A stretch of DNA of 64,000 bases from Epilithonimonas mollis (lineage in GTDB: Bacteria > Bacteroidota > Bacteroidia > Flavobacteriales > Weeksellaceae): assembly GCF_900142325.1 (NCBI RefSeq), contig NZ_FRAM01000001.1:992001-1056000 (forward strand). Direction: 5' to 3'. Below the pieces are notes generated by a model. The model ran no database searches. It worked only from the letters and a program-made list of their open reading frames with translations, and had not been told where the DNA came from. Numbering within the stretch: the first letter of the stretch is position 1; every line of letters begins with the position of its first letter. The position numbers and the translations under genes are program-made. Shown here piece by piece: positions 26,767-37,500 of the stretch.

Positions 26767-27377
26767 CAGCCCGCTTCGTTATAAGTAGTTCTGTTGGTTA
26801 TCGATCTTCCCAGAGAGATCTCATCCGCATACTCCAGTTCATCTCCTACTGCTATTCCTCTTGCGATGCTGGAAAACAGAACATCATTTGTTTTGAATTT
26901 TTTATAAATATAATAAGCCGTTGTATCGCCTTCCATAGTTGCGCTGAGCGCGAAAATCAGTTCTTTTACAACGCCTTCATTCAGTTTTTTTTCTATACTT
27001 CCGATTCTCAACTGGTTGGGACCTATGCCTTCCATTGGAGAAATCTTGCCTCCCAGAACCAGATATTTACCTTTATATTTCCCGGTGTTTTCTATTGCCA
27101 TCACATCGCGGACATCTTCTACAATGCAAAGCAGTTCGGAATTTCTTTTCTCATCACTGCAGATATCACAAATATCCGAATCTGAAAAATTATGACAATC
27201 CTTACAATATCTGATATCTGTCACCAGGGTCTGTATTGCCGTTCCGAGAGAGATCCCCTGAGAAGACGGCTGACGCAAAAGATGCAATGCCAGGCGAAGT
27301 GCCGACTTTTTTCCGATTCCCGGCAAACCTGCTATTTCTTCCACTGCCTTTGATAAAACTTTACTTGGATAATCCAT
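26766..27377 (-). CDS. recR: Recombination mediator RecR
   Basis: 203 residues. A helix-hairpin-helix region with LPGIGKKSALRLALHLL (about 18-34), a four-cysteine zinc finger CKDCHNFSDSDICDIC (about 57-72), a Toprim domain (CIVEDVRDVMAIE... VLGGKISPMEGIGP) and a C-terminal Walker-B-like part are all present. It works with RecF/RecO to load RecA at gapped DNA. It sits between folA and the glycosyltransferase gene. Confidence 0.96.
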   Translation of the reverse strand: MDYPSKVLSKAVEEIAGLPGIGKKSALRLALHLLRQPSSQGISLGTAIQTLVTDIRYCKDCHNFSDSDICDICSDEKRNSELLCIVEDVRDVMAIENTGKYKGKYLVLGGKISPMEGIGPNQLRIGSIEKKLNEGVVKELIFALSATMEGDTTAYYIYKKFKTNDVLFSSIARGIAVGDELEYADEISLGRSITNRTTYNEAG

Positions 27378-27409
27378 AACTCGAGATACAGGACAAGATT
27401 GAATTTTTA

Positions 27410-27901
27410 TTAATTAATAATTTTTTCAAATGTCTGAAAGCAGAAGTCATAATCGTTTTTATCATCTTTCTGATGACATTCTTCAAAAGTTTTTTGCCAG
27501 ATCTTCGGATCTATTTTCGGAAAAAAAGTATCTGCTTCGAAATTACCCTCTACCTGTGTGATTTCCAACCTGTCTGCAGCATCTATGGTTTGTTTATAAA
27601 TCTCGCCACCACCGATTACAAAAACATTTTCGTGAATTTTCTTCGCAAATTTCAGGGCTTCTTTCAGCGTGGAAACAATCAGAATCCCTTCCTGAAACCA
27701 GTTCTGTTTTCTGCTGACCACGATATTAGTACGGTTTGGCAAAGCTTTTCCGATACTTTCATAAGTTTTCCTTCCCATTATCACGGGATGATTTTCAGTC
27801 ACTGTTTTGAAATGTTTTAGATCTTTCGGAAGACGCCAAAGTAGCTGGTTGTCTTTTCCCAAGGCATTATTATGTCCTATTGCTGCAACAATCGTAATCA
27901 T
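27410..27901 (-). CDS. folA: Dihydrofolate reductase
   Basis: 163 residues, the normal size. It begins TIVAAIGHNNALGKDNQLLWRLPKD with the catalytic acidic residue at D27-equivalent in the LPKDLKHFK segment. It also has VIMGRKTYESIG, PNRTNIVVSR and VIGGGEIYKQ for NADPH binding. It reduces dihydrofolate to tetrahydrofolate. It precedes recR by 32 bp on the same strand. No thyA is adjacent. Confidence 0.97.
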   Translation of the reverse strand: MITIVAAIGHNNALGKDNQLLWRLPKDLKHFKTVTENHPVIMGRKTYESIGKALPNRTNIVVSRKQNWFQEGILIVSTLKEALKFAKKIHENVFVIGGGEIYKQTIDAADRLEITQVEGNFEADTFFPKIDPKIWQKTFEECHQKDDKNDYDFCFQTFEKIIN

Positions 27902-28036
27902 ATTTACAAATCTACATTATTATGTTTAAATTAAGAAAACTTTATGAGATTTTAATTTTTATTATTTTGTATTTTTGGGCGTCGATCCGGGAAAAAAATT
28001 TCCGGCTTTTTGATAAATCCGAAATCAATCAACCGA

Positions 28037-29056
28037 ATGAAAAAAATATTTGTAGCCGCTGCTTTTTCACTATTGCTGCTGGCAAGCTGTAACAAAGACA
28101 AAGAGATCCTCACTACGCTGAATGACTACAATATTGGTCAGCAAAACAAAGGCTATCATTTTGGTGACAAGCTTGAGATTCCTCAGGACGTACTGGACTA
28201 TGCAGAAGCCATTACTATTTCTTATAATGACAAGGAAACAAGCGATCTGAGCATTGATCCGAAATTCTTTTCGCTTGGGGAGAATGATGTTACTTTTAAC
28301 ATCAAAACAAAAGGTGGCGAAGTGTTGCAACAGGATGCAACAATCAACGTTTTTGCGAAAGATGCGCCAAAACAAATGAGTTATGAAATTGTTAATCAGT
28401 ATCCGCATGACACGGACCATTTCACTGAGGGATTCGAAGCGCACGGCGATATAATTTATGAAAGTGTAGGTTTGAAAGGTAAATCTAAAATCATTAAATA
28501 TAATCTGGGAAGCAAGAATGCCATTCTGCAGGTGCCTCAGGAAGATTCAATTTTTTCCGAAGGTCTTACTGTTTTCGGAGATAGAATATACCAGCTGACT
28601 TATCAATCAAAAAAAGGATTTATCTACGATTCTAACATTAAACTCATAAAAGAATTTGATTATCCAAAAGAAATCGCTGAAGGCTGGGGAATGACAAATG
28701 ACGGCAAAAACCTGATCGTTTCTGACGGGACAAAATTTATCTATTTTCTGAACCCGGAAAATCCATCACAAATTGTAAGAACAATAGCCGTTGCAAGCAA
28801 CACGGAAGGTTACGACCAGATCAACGAGCTGGAATATCATAACGGATCGATCTACGCAAATGTATGGCAAAAGCCTATCATCCTTCAGATCAATCCTGCA
28901 AATGGCGAAGTAACGGGCATTATGGACTTCACAAATATTGTAAAACAGAATACAACAGGAAATGATGATGTTCTGAACGGAATCGCCTTCAAAGGTAACA
29001 ACATGCTGGTTACCGGTAAAAACTGGAGCAAAATCTACGAGGTGATTCTGAAATAA
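28037..29056 (+). CDS. Glutaminyl-peptide cyclotransferase lipoprotein
   Basis: 339 residues from the ATG at 28037, with lipobox LLLASC (Cys about 18). The N-terminal about 110 residues look like an Ig-like extension. The rest is a five-bladed-propeller-type glutamine cyclotransferase (plant/papaya type), with QYPHDTDHFTEGFE, YESVGLKGKSKI, EGWGMTNDGKNLIVSDG and NELEYHNGSIYANVWQ. It converts N-terminal Gln to pyroglutamate on exported proteins. This fits the many Bacteroidota secreted proteins with Gln after the signal peptidase site. It has its own terminator and is divergent from folA. Confidence 0.92.
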   Translation: MKKIFVAAAFSLLLLASCNKDKEILTTLNDYNIGQQNKGYHFGDKLEIPQDVLDYAEAITISYNDKETSDLSIDPKFFSLGENDVTFNIKTKGGEVLQQDATINVFAKDAPKQMSYEIVNQYPHDTDHFTEGFEAHGDIIYESVGLKGKSKIIKYNLGSKNAILQVPQEDSIFSEGLTVFGDRIYQLTYQSKKGFIYDSNIKLIKEFDYPKEIAEGWGMTNDGKNLIVSDGTKFIYFLNPENPSQIVRTIAVASNTEGYDQINELEYHNGSIYANVWQKPIILQINPANGEVTGIMDFTNIVKQNTTGNDDVLNGIAFKGNNMLVTGKNWSKIYEVILK

Positions 29057-29071
29057 TCCCTTTAAAACAAT

Positions 29072-29102
29072 AAAAAAGCTTCAATAATATTGAAGCTTTT
29101 TT
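29072..29102. terminator. Bidirectional terminator
   Basis: Stem AAAAAAGCTTCAATA and complement, with A/T tracts on both sides, between the convergent cyclotransferase gene (plus) and lipoprotein gene (minus). The last bases overlap the stop of the minus-strand gene. Confidence 0.8.
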
Positions 29103-29562
29103 ATTGTTGATTGACGACAGTGCTGTCATGAGGCTTTATCAGTCTGTGTCGAATGCTGAGCTGTGTATTTTGAAAAAAATTCTTAAAAGCCCTGTAAGAA
29201 GTGTTGCAAACTTCTGAGGTCATCTGATATTCTCCCTGTTCCAAAACAATACTTTCCGTTTTATTGGTTGCTACCGGCAGACTGTAAGATTTAGTCCCGG
29301 CTATGTTCATGACAAAATCACAATCGGATTCGTTGCTTATCATCAATACCATTTTGTTATTGGCCACGTCTGTATTAAAAAGCTGGTTGAGAATCGTCAG
29401 TGCCTGATTCTCCAGGGCAATCTTAGCCGGAGCGGATTTTATAGAATCCGTTTTCAAAATCAAATCAGAATTACTTTTAACAATGACAGGCTCGGGTATT
29501 ACAGATGAAGCACAGCTTGTTAAAAAAAAGCTACTTAAAATCAATAAGTAAGCCTTACACAT
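29101..29562 (-). CDS. DUF6759-like lipoprotein (paralogue 1)
   Basis: 153 residues with lipobox FFLTSC (Cys about 17). The C-terminal about 90 residues share an ordered pattern with the gene at 42378-42941: ISNESDCDFVMNIAGTKSYSLPV, a run ending LEQGEYQMTSEVCNTSYRAFKNF. I believe this is the family called DUF6759 in Chryseobacterium. The paired cysteines in each suggest a disulfide-held small beta domain. Function unknown. It overlaps the trmB stop by 8 bp, so it is translated from the same message. Confidence 0.72.
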   Translation of the reverse strand: MCKAYLLILSSFFLTSCASSVIPEPVIVKSNSDLILKTDSIKSAPAKIALENQALTILNQLFNTDVANNKMVLMISNESDCDFVMNIAGTKSYSLPVATNKTESIVLEQGEYQMTSEVCNTSYRAFKNFFQNTQLSIRHRLIKPHDSTVVNQQ

Positions 29563-30235
29563 CTTTCAATTTAAATTTGATATAGGTAATGGTTTTCCCT
29601 TTTGATGAAAACAGATCCTCATAATAAGTTCTGATATCTTTTAAAAGTGGTGTATCGGGCTGGTATTCTTCTGCGCCATAAATATCATGATGCGAAGTCA
29701 GTATCTCATGACCAAACCCCTGAAGAATACCCAGAGTATAGCCATGTAAAAACTCGGAATCAGTTTTCAGGTGGATAATCCCATCTTTTTTAAGAATATT
29801 TCTGTACTTGCTTAGAAATTCCGGATTTGTGAGCCTGTGTTTGGTTCGCCTGTATTTGATCTGGGGATCCGGGAATGTGATCCAGATTTCAGAAACTTCA
29901 TTCTCTGCAAACAAGTTTTCTATCAGCTCTATTTGGGTTCTTATAAAAGCGACATTCTTCAGTCCATCCTGTATTGCTTCCTTTGCTCCGAACCAAAATC
30001 TTGCCCCTTTGATATCAATTCCGATAAAATTTTTATCCGGGAATGATTTGGCCAGTCCGACAGAATATTCTCCTTTTCCACAGCCAAGTTCTAATACTAT
30101 CGGGTTATCATTCCCGAAAAAGGCTGACCATTTCCCTTTATGCTCAAAAGCATTAATTGCTTCTTCTCTGGTTGGTTGTATAACGTTTGGTAATGTCTTG
30201 TTTTCCTCGAATCTGGCAATCTTGTTCTTCCCCAT
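29555..30235 (-). CDS. trmB: tRNA (guanine-46-N7)-methyltransferase
   Basis: A 226-residue SAM enzyme forming m7G46 in tRNA variable loops. It has the SAM motif LELGCGKGEYSVGLA (about 51-65), FIGIDIKGARFWFGAKEA, and the TrmB signature ITFPDPQIKYRRTKHRLTNPEFL around residues 120-142. It ends with a tail for tRNA binding. The length is standard. The lipoprotein gene downstream overlaps it. Confidence 0.96.
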   Translation of the reverse strand: MGKNKIARFEENKTLPNVIQPTREEAINAFEHKGKWSAFFGNDNPIVLELGCGKGEYSVGLAKSFPDKNFIGIDIKGARFWFGAKEAIQDGLKNVAFIRTQIELIENLFAENEVSEIWITFPDPQIKYRRTKHRLTNPEFLSKYRNILKKDGIIHLKTDSEFLHGYTLGILQGFGHEILTSHHDIYGAEEYQPDTPLLKDIRTYYEDLFSSKGKTITYIKFKLKDV

Positions 30236-30335
30236 TTTGAATTTTCTATAAGCTCATAAAATTAAACATTCTTAGTGGAATTCAAAAAAATAATGAATAA
30301 TTTTTGGAGAGATTATAAAAATAATATTGAATTTA

Positions 30336-31130
30336 TCACATACTTTCGGTAACCTGCATCAGATGAGAATTTTGCAGCCTCTTCAAATAAATAGGGAGGT
30401 ATTTTTCGATATAGACTTTGGTCGCTTCGTAATTGTTGGACTCCAGAAAAACAGTGATATTGTCTGAACTGTAAACAAACTGTAAAAAATTCGGTATTAA
30501 TTCCTTAGGGATTTTCAGTCTCACAAAATAATCATCGCCAAAATAATCCTGAAGATTCTTGATCCCCTGGCTCATTTTTTCATATTGGTAATAACGCTCT
30601 TTCTTTTTTTTCTCACCGGAAATGAGATCAAAAATACTGTCTATACTGAAGCTAAGTCCCTGGTTGAATGACAATACAGGAATATCGGGGGAACTACCGT
30701 CGCCTTTTGGCTCGGGAAGACCAATTATCTTTCTAAGTTCAAACGCTTTTTCGGAGGACTTCAGCATAGATACATCTTTCCTTAGATTCCCTGTCGGTTT
30801 GAAGGAACTCAGTATCACTTCCTGAATCTCATAATAAGCGATCTGCAACTCTACAAAATTTTTATTAAGGCCGAGCATCTGCTTAGTGATTGTGACATCT
30901 TTTCTTTCCGTGGCGATGGATGTGAATCTGATAAGGTCGCCTTCTTTTGCAGCAATCCGGAACTCTCCGTTATAATTTGCCAGCACACTTTTGTGCAGAT
31001 TGACATTGGTAACGTAAACCTGATTGAGATACAGGCTGGACTTATCCCTTATGTAGATCTCTCCATCAAAAAACTGTCCGTAGACCGATGTGATGCAGCA
31101 AAGTAAAAAGATTGTAAAAAGCTTCCTCAT
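30336..31130 (-). CDS. Secreted protein with carboxypeptidase-like regulatory domain
   Basis: 264 residues with a signal peptide (1-18, ...ITSVYGQ). Residues about 22-105 form a CarboxypepD_reg-like beta-sandwich (GEIYIRDKSSLYLNQVYVTNV, ANYNGEFRIAAKEGDLIRFTSI). This is the domain usually found before TonB-dependent receptors, but no barrel follows. The remaining helical part is unrecognised. Such stand-alone proteins are frequent in Flavobacteriia and of unknown function. It is 100 bp upstream of trmB on the same strand. Confidence 0.75.
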   Translation of the reverse strand: MRKLFTIFLLCCITSVYGQFFDGEIYIRDKSSLYLNQVYVTNVNLHKSVLANYNGEFRIAAKEGDLIRFTSIATERKDVTITKQMLGLNKNFVELQIAYYEIQEVILSSFKPTGNLRKDVSMLKSSEKAFELRKIIGLPEPKGDGSSPDIPVLSFNQGLSFSIDSIFDLISGEKKKKERYYQYEKMSQGIKNLQDYFGDDYFVRLKIPKELIPNFLQFVYSSDNITVFLESNNYEATKVYIEKYLPIYLKRLQNSHLMQVTESM

Positions 31131-31173
31131 AATAATTCCAGCAAATTTATAGAATTATAAAGAGTAACATTAG

Positions 31174-31220
31174 CAAAAAAAATCCGAGAAGGTTAAAATT
31201 TTATTAAACTTCATCGGATT
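31174..31220 (-). terminator. Terminator of the first type B secreted protein gene
   Basis: Minus-strand stem AATCCGA/TCGGATT with a long partly paired loop, followed by eight T. It is 59 bp past the stop at 31279. Confidence 0.65.
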
Positions 31221-31278
31221 ATTGTTAAGCAATCAGAATTATAATTTCTTTTAGAAAAAAATTGTTAAAGAAATTAAT

Positions 31279-34200
31279 CTAATCAGAATTCCTGTTTTTC
31301 AAAAGGATCCAGCCTGTATATTTTACCGGAGGTGTATTTTCAAAATCCTTCCATTCCATCACATACCAGTAGCTGGAACTCTGTAAAGATTTTCCATTTT
31401 GTTTGCCATCCCAGATGTAATTATTATTAACATCACCTTCAAACATTTTTTTGCCAGAGCGGTCATAGATCTCGAATTTGACATTCAGCTTCAGTTTCAG
31501 GGCGGACATATCGAGAATGTCGTTCACGCCATCATTATTCGGCGTGATGAGATTATAGATTTTAATGACAGAAAATTCTTTTTCCACAGGCTCGCAGTTA
31601 TCAGCAGAGATTACATATACCGTGTGCAATCCCGGAGAGAGCTCTGTGAAAACATTTGAATCCTGATAAGCTCTGTTATCGATCGCAAATCGGTAAGGCT
31701 GTTTCCCCCCGCTTGCCAGTATCCGGACTGTATTTCCATTGATTTCTATCGCATCTATCACTGGAAATTCCGCAGCCTTTATTTCTACATTTTGTCTGAT
31801 TGGGCAGTCATTCGGATAAAAACCTTTCAGAATTACAAAATATTTCCCGACAGGAAGATCATTGATAACCTGTCCGGTTCCGATGATTTTGGAAGGATCA
31901 TCTTCACTATACCATTCAACTTTTGTATTGTCGAAGCCGGCACCTATATCCAAATCTGTCTTATCATCAGGACAAATGATTTTATCCACTAAATCATCCG
32001 ATTTTTTCGGCACTTTAATTTTTATTGTCAGCTCAGAAACATATGAACAGCCATCTGCATTGGAAAGTCTGACATATAAAGTCTGCTGTTGCGCCACATT
32101 GATATCATTGATATCATTGGTAGAATTGGTACTCTGCGCATCAATTTGTTTTATATAAAATTTGACAGTGACAGAAGCATCAGTGGTAAATAAAGATTTG
32201 TAGTGATCAAGGTTCTTAACAGCATACGTACCATCCAGATCATCATCACACTCCTCTACTGTGACTTTTGGAAACATTGGAAAATACTTGGATCTCAATT
32301 CAATTTTCTGAATAGCGATACAGTTTTTTGCATTTTTTATTCTCACATAAACATCCGTATCTACGGTTGAAAAATTAGCGAAATTATTAATTCTTTCTGA
32401 AGTAATTTCGTTCAGTGCAGCATTTTGAGTTCGGTAAAACACTTTTGTAACAGACGTATCTGCAGTTACATCTGCTTTTCTCAAATCATATTCTGCAACA
32501 TTTGTGGAAGTACATTCTCTCAAAACTGCATCTTTGCCTATGACCTGATTGATCCTGACCGTGGCCTGAGCGACTTCGCAATCCGGGATTGCATCAGTTC
32601 CGCAATAAGAATATTGAAATGTATCACTGCCTGACTCTCCTATATTCGCCGTATATATTATTGTTCCATCCGGTTGAGGAACAGCTGTACCTTTTGTTGG
32701 CGGCGTTACGATTTTTAAAGTAGCCGGACTGTAAGTCTGCGAGCTTAAACTGAATGCAGGCTTGATGACAACCGTTTTGCAGGTTTCATAGTCCAAATTG
32801 GTGTAAGTGGTACAGTTAAAAAATTTAAATTCCTTTGTAACGATCTCATCACACGAGCCTTGTTGTATCCTGGCTCGGTAAATCCCTGCTTTTTGTGGAT
32901 AGTAATAGTATTTTTTATTGGAATAAGGCTGGCCTGTGGGATCATTGCCAGAAAGTACAGGTGCATTAACAAATGCCCCGGAGTTATCTTTTACTTCCCA
33001 CTGATACATGGAAAACCCTTCCGTAACTTCCAGCTTCACACCGGGAAGGCAATCACCTTCTGTTTTCAGGATGAGAGGAATGGAAGAAAATCCTGCAAAA
33101 TAACCTCCATATCCAAATGCGCCGTTCCCGCTCGCGATACCTGCTGTTACTGCTTTGTCAGATTCTACAGTCACATTCCCGGTCACATCAGGAATAGAAT
33201 AGGAAACCCACTTTTGCTGGGCAGCGAAATTTGAAATATCATAAGGACCATACTGTGGCAAAGGAGCCACACCATTGACTTTTATCTGAGCTCCTTTTTC
33301 TGTTATGATATTCAGCTTTGTCCGAAATCTGTCATCATCATCATTTGCCTGTATTTTATTAATAGAACTTATCTCGTCTATTTTGCGGGGAAGATAACAG
33401 TTGAGCGGCGGTATATAGTTCATGCCGCCAGTTGCCTGTGTGTTAGCCCCGGAATCCGCTCCTGCCAAGAGCTGATAGACATAGACATTTTTGGTTGTTT
33501 TTATATGGAGATTGTAATGTTCATTTCCTCTGTTTATGTAATTATTTTCATTGATAACTACATAATCTCCTTTTTTTGCGAGGATATTAGCCGGTGTTGC
33601 AGAGTCATTGAGATAAACTGAAGTATTATCTTCGGTGGCAACAATTACCGCACCTTCCATTTTATCACCAATTTTACCATATCCTTTGACAATAACGAAT
33701 TCATCTCCAAGTTTATCAACAGGCACGGACTGATCCATCAGTATATCTGAGCCAACTGCAGTAGAAGACGCATATTGTCCATTAAAATTTCCATTGGTTA
33801 CAGAAATCGGTTTGTCAGAAACAATCTTTGCACCAATAAATCCGTCCTGATTATTAGCATCTATGCTCCTTATATCCGCAATGTAGGATTCTCCTTTATT
33901 CAGAGTAAAATTAATTGCTGTGGGAGTACCCAATACTCCGAAATATATCGGTTTTTTAAAATCACTTATCGTAACGTTGGTCTGATCTTCCGTCGCCAAG
34001 ATACTAACCGAAGCTCCGTAGTAGATATTTACCATAGAATTAGGAGCCATTACACTATAGAATTCTTTTCCTATACCTGCTGTTCCCTTAGATGTTATAA
34101 TCTCCGAATGGTTATTCACGCCAAAACGAAGATTGGCAAAACAAGGTCTGTCAGCCTTTATATAAAGGCCTCGGGTACCAACAGTAACAAGATCATCCTC

Positions 34201-34464
34201 AATATTGGTGATAACATAAGCCCATGGGATATTGACAATACCCGGTGCGCCTTTGCTTATTGTAAGCTGTTCTATAAGCGTATTATTATTGTAGATATAA
34301 ACATTGAACGGTGTTTTCTCATTGCTGGAAAGGTGAAGCACAAGCTCCTGACCCGGATTCATCTGTCCGTTATACATCGGGGCAAACCAATGTTCCCTAT
34401 CCAGCTGGGAAAATAATTTTATTGAAAATAAAAAAATAAATAAAATTTGTAAAACTTTCTTCAT
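31279..34464 (-). CDS. T9SS type B secreted protein with IgGFc-binding N-terminal domain (1061 aa)
   Basis: Signal peptide 1-19 (...SIKLFSQ). An IgGFc-binding-type N-terminal region covers about 22-465 (EHWFAPMYNG, SSNEKTPFNVYIYNN, SKGTAGIGKEFYSVMAP, GGYFAGFSSIPLI). Several beta-sandwich/Ig-like modules follow, with repeated EECDDDLDGTY motifs. The C-terminal gliding-motility (CHU_C, type B) sorting domain occupies about 970-1061, with ITPNNDGVNDILD, FEIYDRSGKKMFEG and YWYVMEWKDF. It is exported by T9SS and probably surface-bound. The 1434-residue neighbour is a clear paralogue, nearly identical over the last about 300 residues. An adhesin or host/particle-binding role is inferred. Confidence 0.9.
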   Translation of the reverse strand: MKKVLQILFIFLFSIKLFSQLDREHWFAPMYNGQMNPGQELVLHLSSNEKTPFNVYIYNNNTLIEQLTISKGAPGIVNIPWAYVITNIEDDLVTVGTRGLYIKADRPCFANLRFGVNNHSEIITSKGTAGIGKEFYSVMAPNSMVNIYYGASVSILATEDQTNVTISDFKKPIYFGVLGTPTAINFTLNKGESYIADIRSIDANNQDGFIGAKIVSDKPISVTNGNFNGQYASSTAVGSDILMDQSVPVDKLGDEFVIVKGYGKIGDKMEGAVIVATEDNTSVYLNDSATPANILAKKGDYVVINENNYINRGNEHYNLHIKTTKNVYVYQLLAGADSGANTQATGGMNYIPPLNCYLPRKIDEISSINKIQANDDDDRFRTKLNIITEKGAQIKVNGVAPLPQYGPYDISNFAAQQKWVSYSIPDVTGNVTVESDKAVTAGIASGNGAFGYGGYFAGFSSIPLILKTEGDCLPGVKLEVTEGFSMYQWEVKDNSGAFVNAPVLSGNDPTGQPYSNKKYYYYPQKAGIYRARIQQGSCDEIVTKEFKFFNCTTYTNLDYETCKTVVIKPAFSLSSQTYSPATLKIVTPPTKGTAVPQPDGTIIYTANIGESGSDTFQYSYCGTDAIPDCEVAQATVRINQVIGKDAVLRECTSTNVAEYDLRKADVTADTSVTKVFYRTQNAALNEITSERINNFANFSTVDTDVYVRIKNAKNCIAIQKIELRSKYFPMFPKVTVEECDDDLDGTYAVKNLDHYKSLFTTDASVTVKFYIKQIDAQSTNSTNDINDINVAQQQTLYVRLSNADGCSYVSELTIKIKVPKKSDDLVDKIICPDDKTDLDIGAGFDNTKVEWYSEDDPSKIIGTGQVINDLPVGKYFVILKGFYPNDCPIRQNVEIKAAEFPVIDAIEINGNTVRILASGGKQPYRFAIDNRAYQDSNVFTELSPGLHTVYVISADNCEPVEKEFSVIKIYNLITPNNDGVNDILDMSALKLKLNVKFEIYDRSGKKMFEGDVNNNYIWDGKQNGKSLQSSSYWYVMEWKDFENTPPVKYTGWILLKNRNSD

Positions 34465-34486
34465 AGTAATAACCTGTTCTATATTA

Positions 34487-34494
34487 CAAATGTA
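34487..34494 (-). promoter_or_regulatory. -7 element before the 1061-aa secreted protein gene
   Basis: Minus-strand TACATTTG (TAnnTTTG). The surrounding bases are repeated in front of the next paralogue, so the upstream region was duplicated with the gene. Confidence 0.55.
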
Positions 34495-34522
34495 GAAAAA
34501 AGGATTTTATTATAGTTTTATC

Positions 34523-37500
34523 TTAGTTCCTATTTTTTAAAAGGATCCAGCCTGTATATTTTACCGGAGGCGATTTTTCAAAATCCTTCCACTCCATGAT
34601 ATACCAATAGCTGGAAGTGGATAATGGTTTTCCGTTTTGCTTACCATCCCAGATATAATTGTTATTAGGATCTCCTTCGAACAGCTTTTTGCCTTCACGG
34701 TCAAAAATCTGGAATTTTACATCAATTTTATATTTAAGAAGAGACATATCCAAGACATCATTCACGCCGTCTCCATTTGGTGTGATAGCATTATAAATCT
34801 CTATTACGGAAAATATTTTTTCTGCAGGATCACAGTTATCAACAGATATCACATATGCTTTATGGAGTCCCGGAGATATATTGGTAAATATTTCGGAATC
34901 CTGATAATTCCCGTTATCGATCGCATATTTGTATGGTTTCACACCGCCTGTGGCATTTATTTTCACTGTACTTCCGTTGATCTCTATGGATTCGATCTCC
35001 GGTAATTCCGCTGCTTTTATTTCCACACTTTGTTTGATGGGGCAGTCATTCGGATAAAAACCCTTTAGAATTACAAAATATTTTCCGACAGGGAGATCAC
35101 TGATCACCTGTCCTGTTCCGATGATTTTAGCCGGATCATTTTCGTTATACCATACAACATTACTATTATCGAAACCCGGACCTATATCCAGATAAGTGGT
35201 ATCATCCGGACAGATCGGTTTATCCAGCAATACCTCTGATTTTTTCGGAATTTTAATTTTTATTGTTAACTCGCCTATATTAGGGCAATCCAATGATGAA
35301 GTATTAGAAAAACGAACAAATAAAACCTGCTGATTATTAACATTAATCTCAGTAATATTATTAGCAGCATCATTTTTTGCATCGGCTTCCTTAATGTAGA
35401 ACTTTGCAGACACCTTTGGATCTGATGTGAAGAGAGCGGTATAATTGTTTAGATTTTTAATAGTGAAAATTCCATCCATATCATCATCACATTCTTCATG
35501 GGTCAGCTTGATATTAGAAAGCGGTACTCTGTTACCGATTCTGAAATCGATGAAATCTCTGGTCTCGCTGCAATATTTTGAAACTGCTTTTACATATATT
35601 CTTATATCATTACTGTAGATAAAGTTATCCTCATTGATAAGCTGTGTGTAAGCTGCATCTCTGTAATACTCCATCTTGATATCGGGATGGGGATTCTGCA
35701 GAATCACCGGCGTCACTTGTGTGGAAAGCTTAACTATGATCTGATTCTTAAACTTGTCATCACAAAAAGTGGCATTCAATTTAGAAATATCGAGAACAGC
35801 TTTCGGAGAGCCTATAATTTCAAAACGCTGATTGTAGTCACAGCTGTCTTTTGATTTGAGAATGACGTGGTATTTACCCGGCTTAAGGGTTACTTTCTGT
35901 GTTGGAGGAATGATATATGCCGGATCGCTGTCGCTTGTCCATTGCCACTTCACGTGAGCCGTTCCTCCATCTACTTGTACAGTCGCACTTTCACATATTG
36001 TAATTTCCGGCTGCAGGGTTAAAGATGCAAAACCTTTGGTGTACCTGATAGATAATGAACCGACATTCGGGCATATACCATTTTTTTCGAACCTGAAATG
36101 GTAGTCAACATCTTTAGTTATAGTGACGTTGCCATTAGGAAGTCTGTTAATATCGCGTTGTGCATCATTTAAAGATAAATAAAAATAGGTTTTCAGGGCA
36201 GTATCGCTCACATCAGTTACTGATAAAAATAAATTTTTATAATTATCTAAGTTCACATTCTCAGAGTCATCCAGATTCGGGTCGCATAAAGTATAGTTGT
36301 CAAGGGTTTTTGTCAATGCCAATCTGGTGCCTACTTTTAAGTTGATAGCAAACTTGACAGGCGTACATCCATCAGGAGAAAATACCACCATATGCAATGT
36401 TGTATTTGCAGAATATGTAAAATCGTTCGGCAGCTCGGTTCCGGCTGTTGCGACTGGATTAAGATAAAATTTAACATTTGTGAAATAAACAGGATCCTTA
36501 AGTAACAGCCTGGCCACCTGATCCAGTTTTACTTTTGCTCCTTTAAAATCAAGATCACAGGCTTCATAGGTATTATTAACAATATCCGGAATCGGCGCAA
36601 ATCTCAGCTCAACCTTTACAGTTTTGGGACAAAATCCATTGTTTAAACGAACAAATATCTCTCCTTCTGAAGACTGATAATGCCCCAGATCAGCCGTAGC
36701 AATTGTATTGACTCCGGTATCATTATCTGCATTGATATGATCCTTGTAAAATGTTTTTGTCACAGAAGTATCCAGAGTGACATCTGCTTTTGTGAGATCA
36801 AACTCTCCGATTGTATTGCTTATTTTACAGCCTTTTAAAATACGGTCACTGGCGACGATATTTTTGATATCAATATTTACCAAAACTTCTTCTGATTCTG
36901 GTGTGATGGGATCATCTCCGATAAACTTGTACCGGAAAGAATCTGCACCTGCAACATTAGGATTCGCAGTATAGCTGATTGTTTTGGTCACCGCGTCAAT
37001 GGTTACAGTTCCTTTCAAAGGCTGTTTAACAATGGATATGGAAGAACCAATAACACCCTGATTGCCTAATGTTAATTTAGGCACAAGAGTAAGGTCTTTA
37101 CAAGTCTGGTAAAACTGTGCAGTGTAACTCAGGCAGCTTAAAAACTTGAATTCTGTAGTATTCACCTCAGCACAAGAACCTTGTTTCACTCTTGCTTTAT
37201 AATAACCCGCTTCCGTTGGCTTGTAAAGATTTGTATTAGCACCTGTAATATCTTCGAATAAGCCTGTTGCCTGATTTTTCTTCATCCATTGATAAAAATC
37301 AAAACCTTCTGGCAGCTGCAAAACCACATCCGGAACACATTCTCCTTCTTTCCTGATGATAGCTGGCAGGTAAGAAAATCCGGCAAAATATCCTCCATAA
37401 CCCACAGCATCATCTCCGGCAGATATACCAGCTGTAACTGCTCTGCTGGAAAAAACGGCAACATTCCCCGTGATATTAGGAATGCTATATGTGACCCATT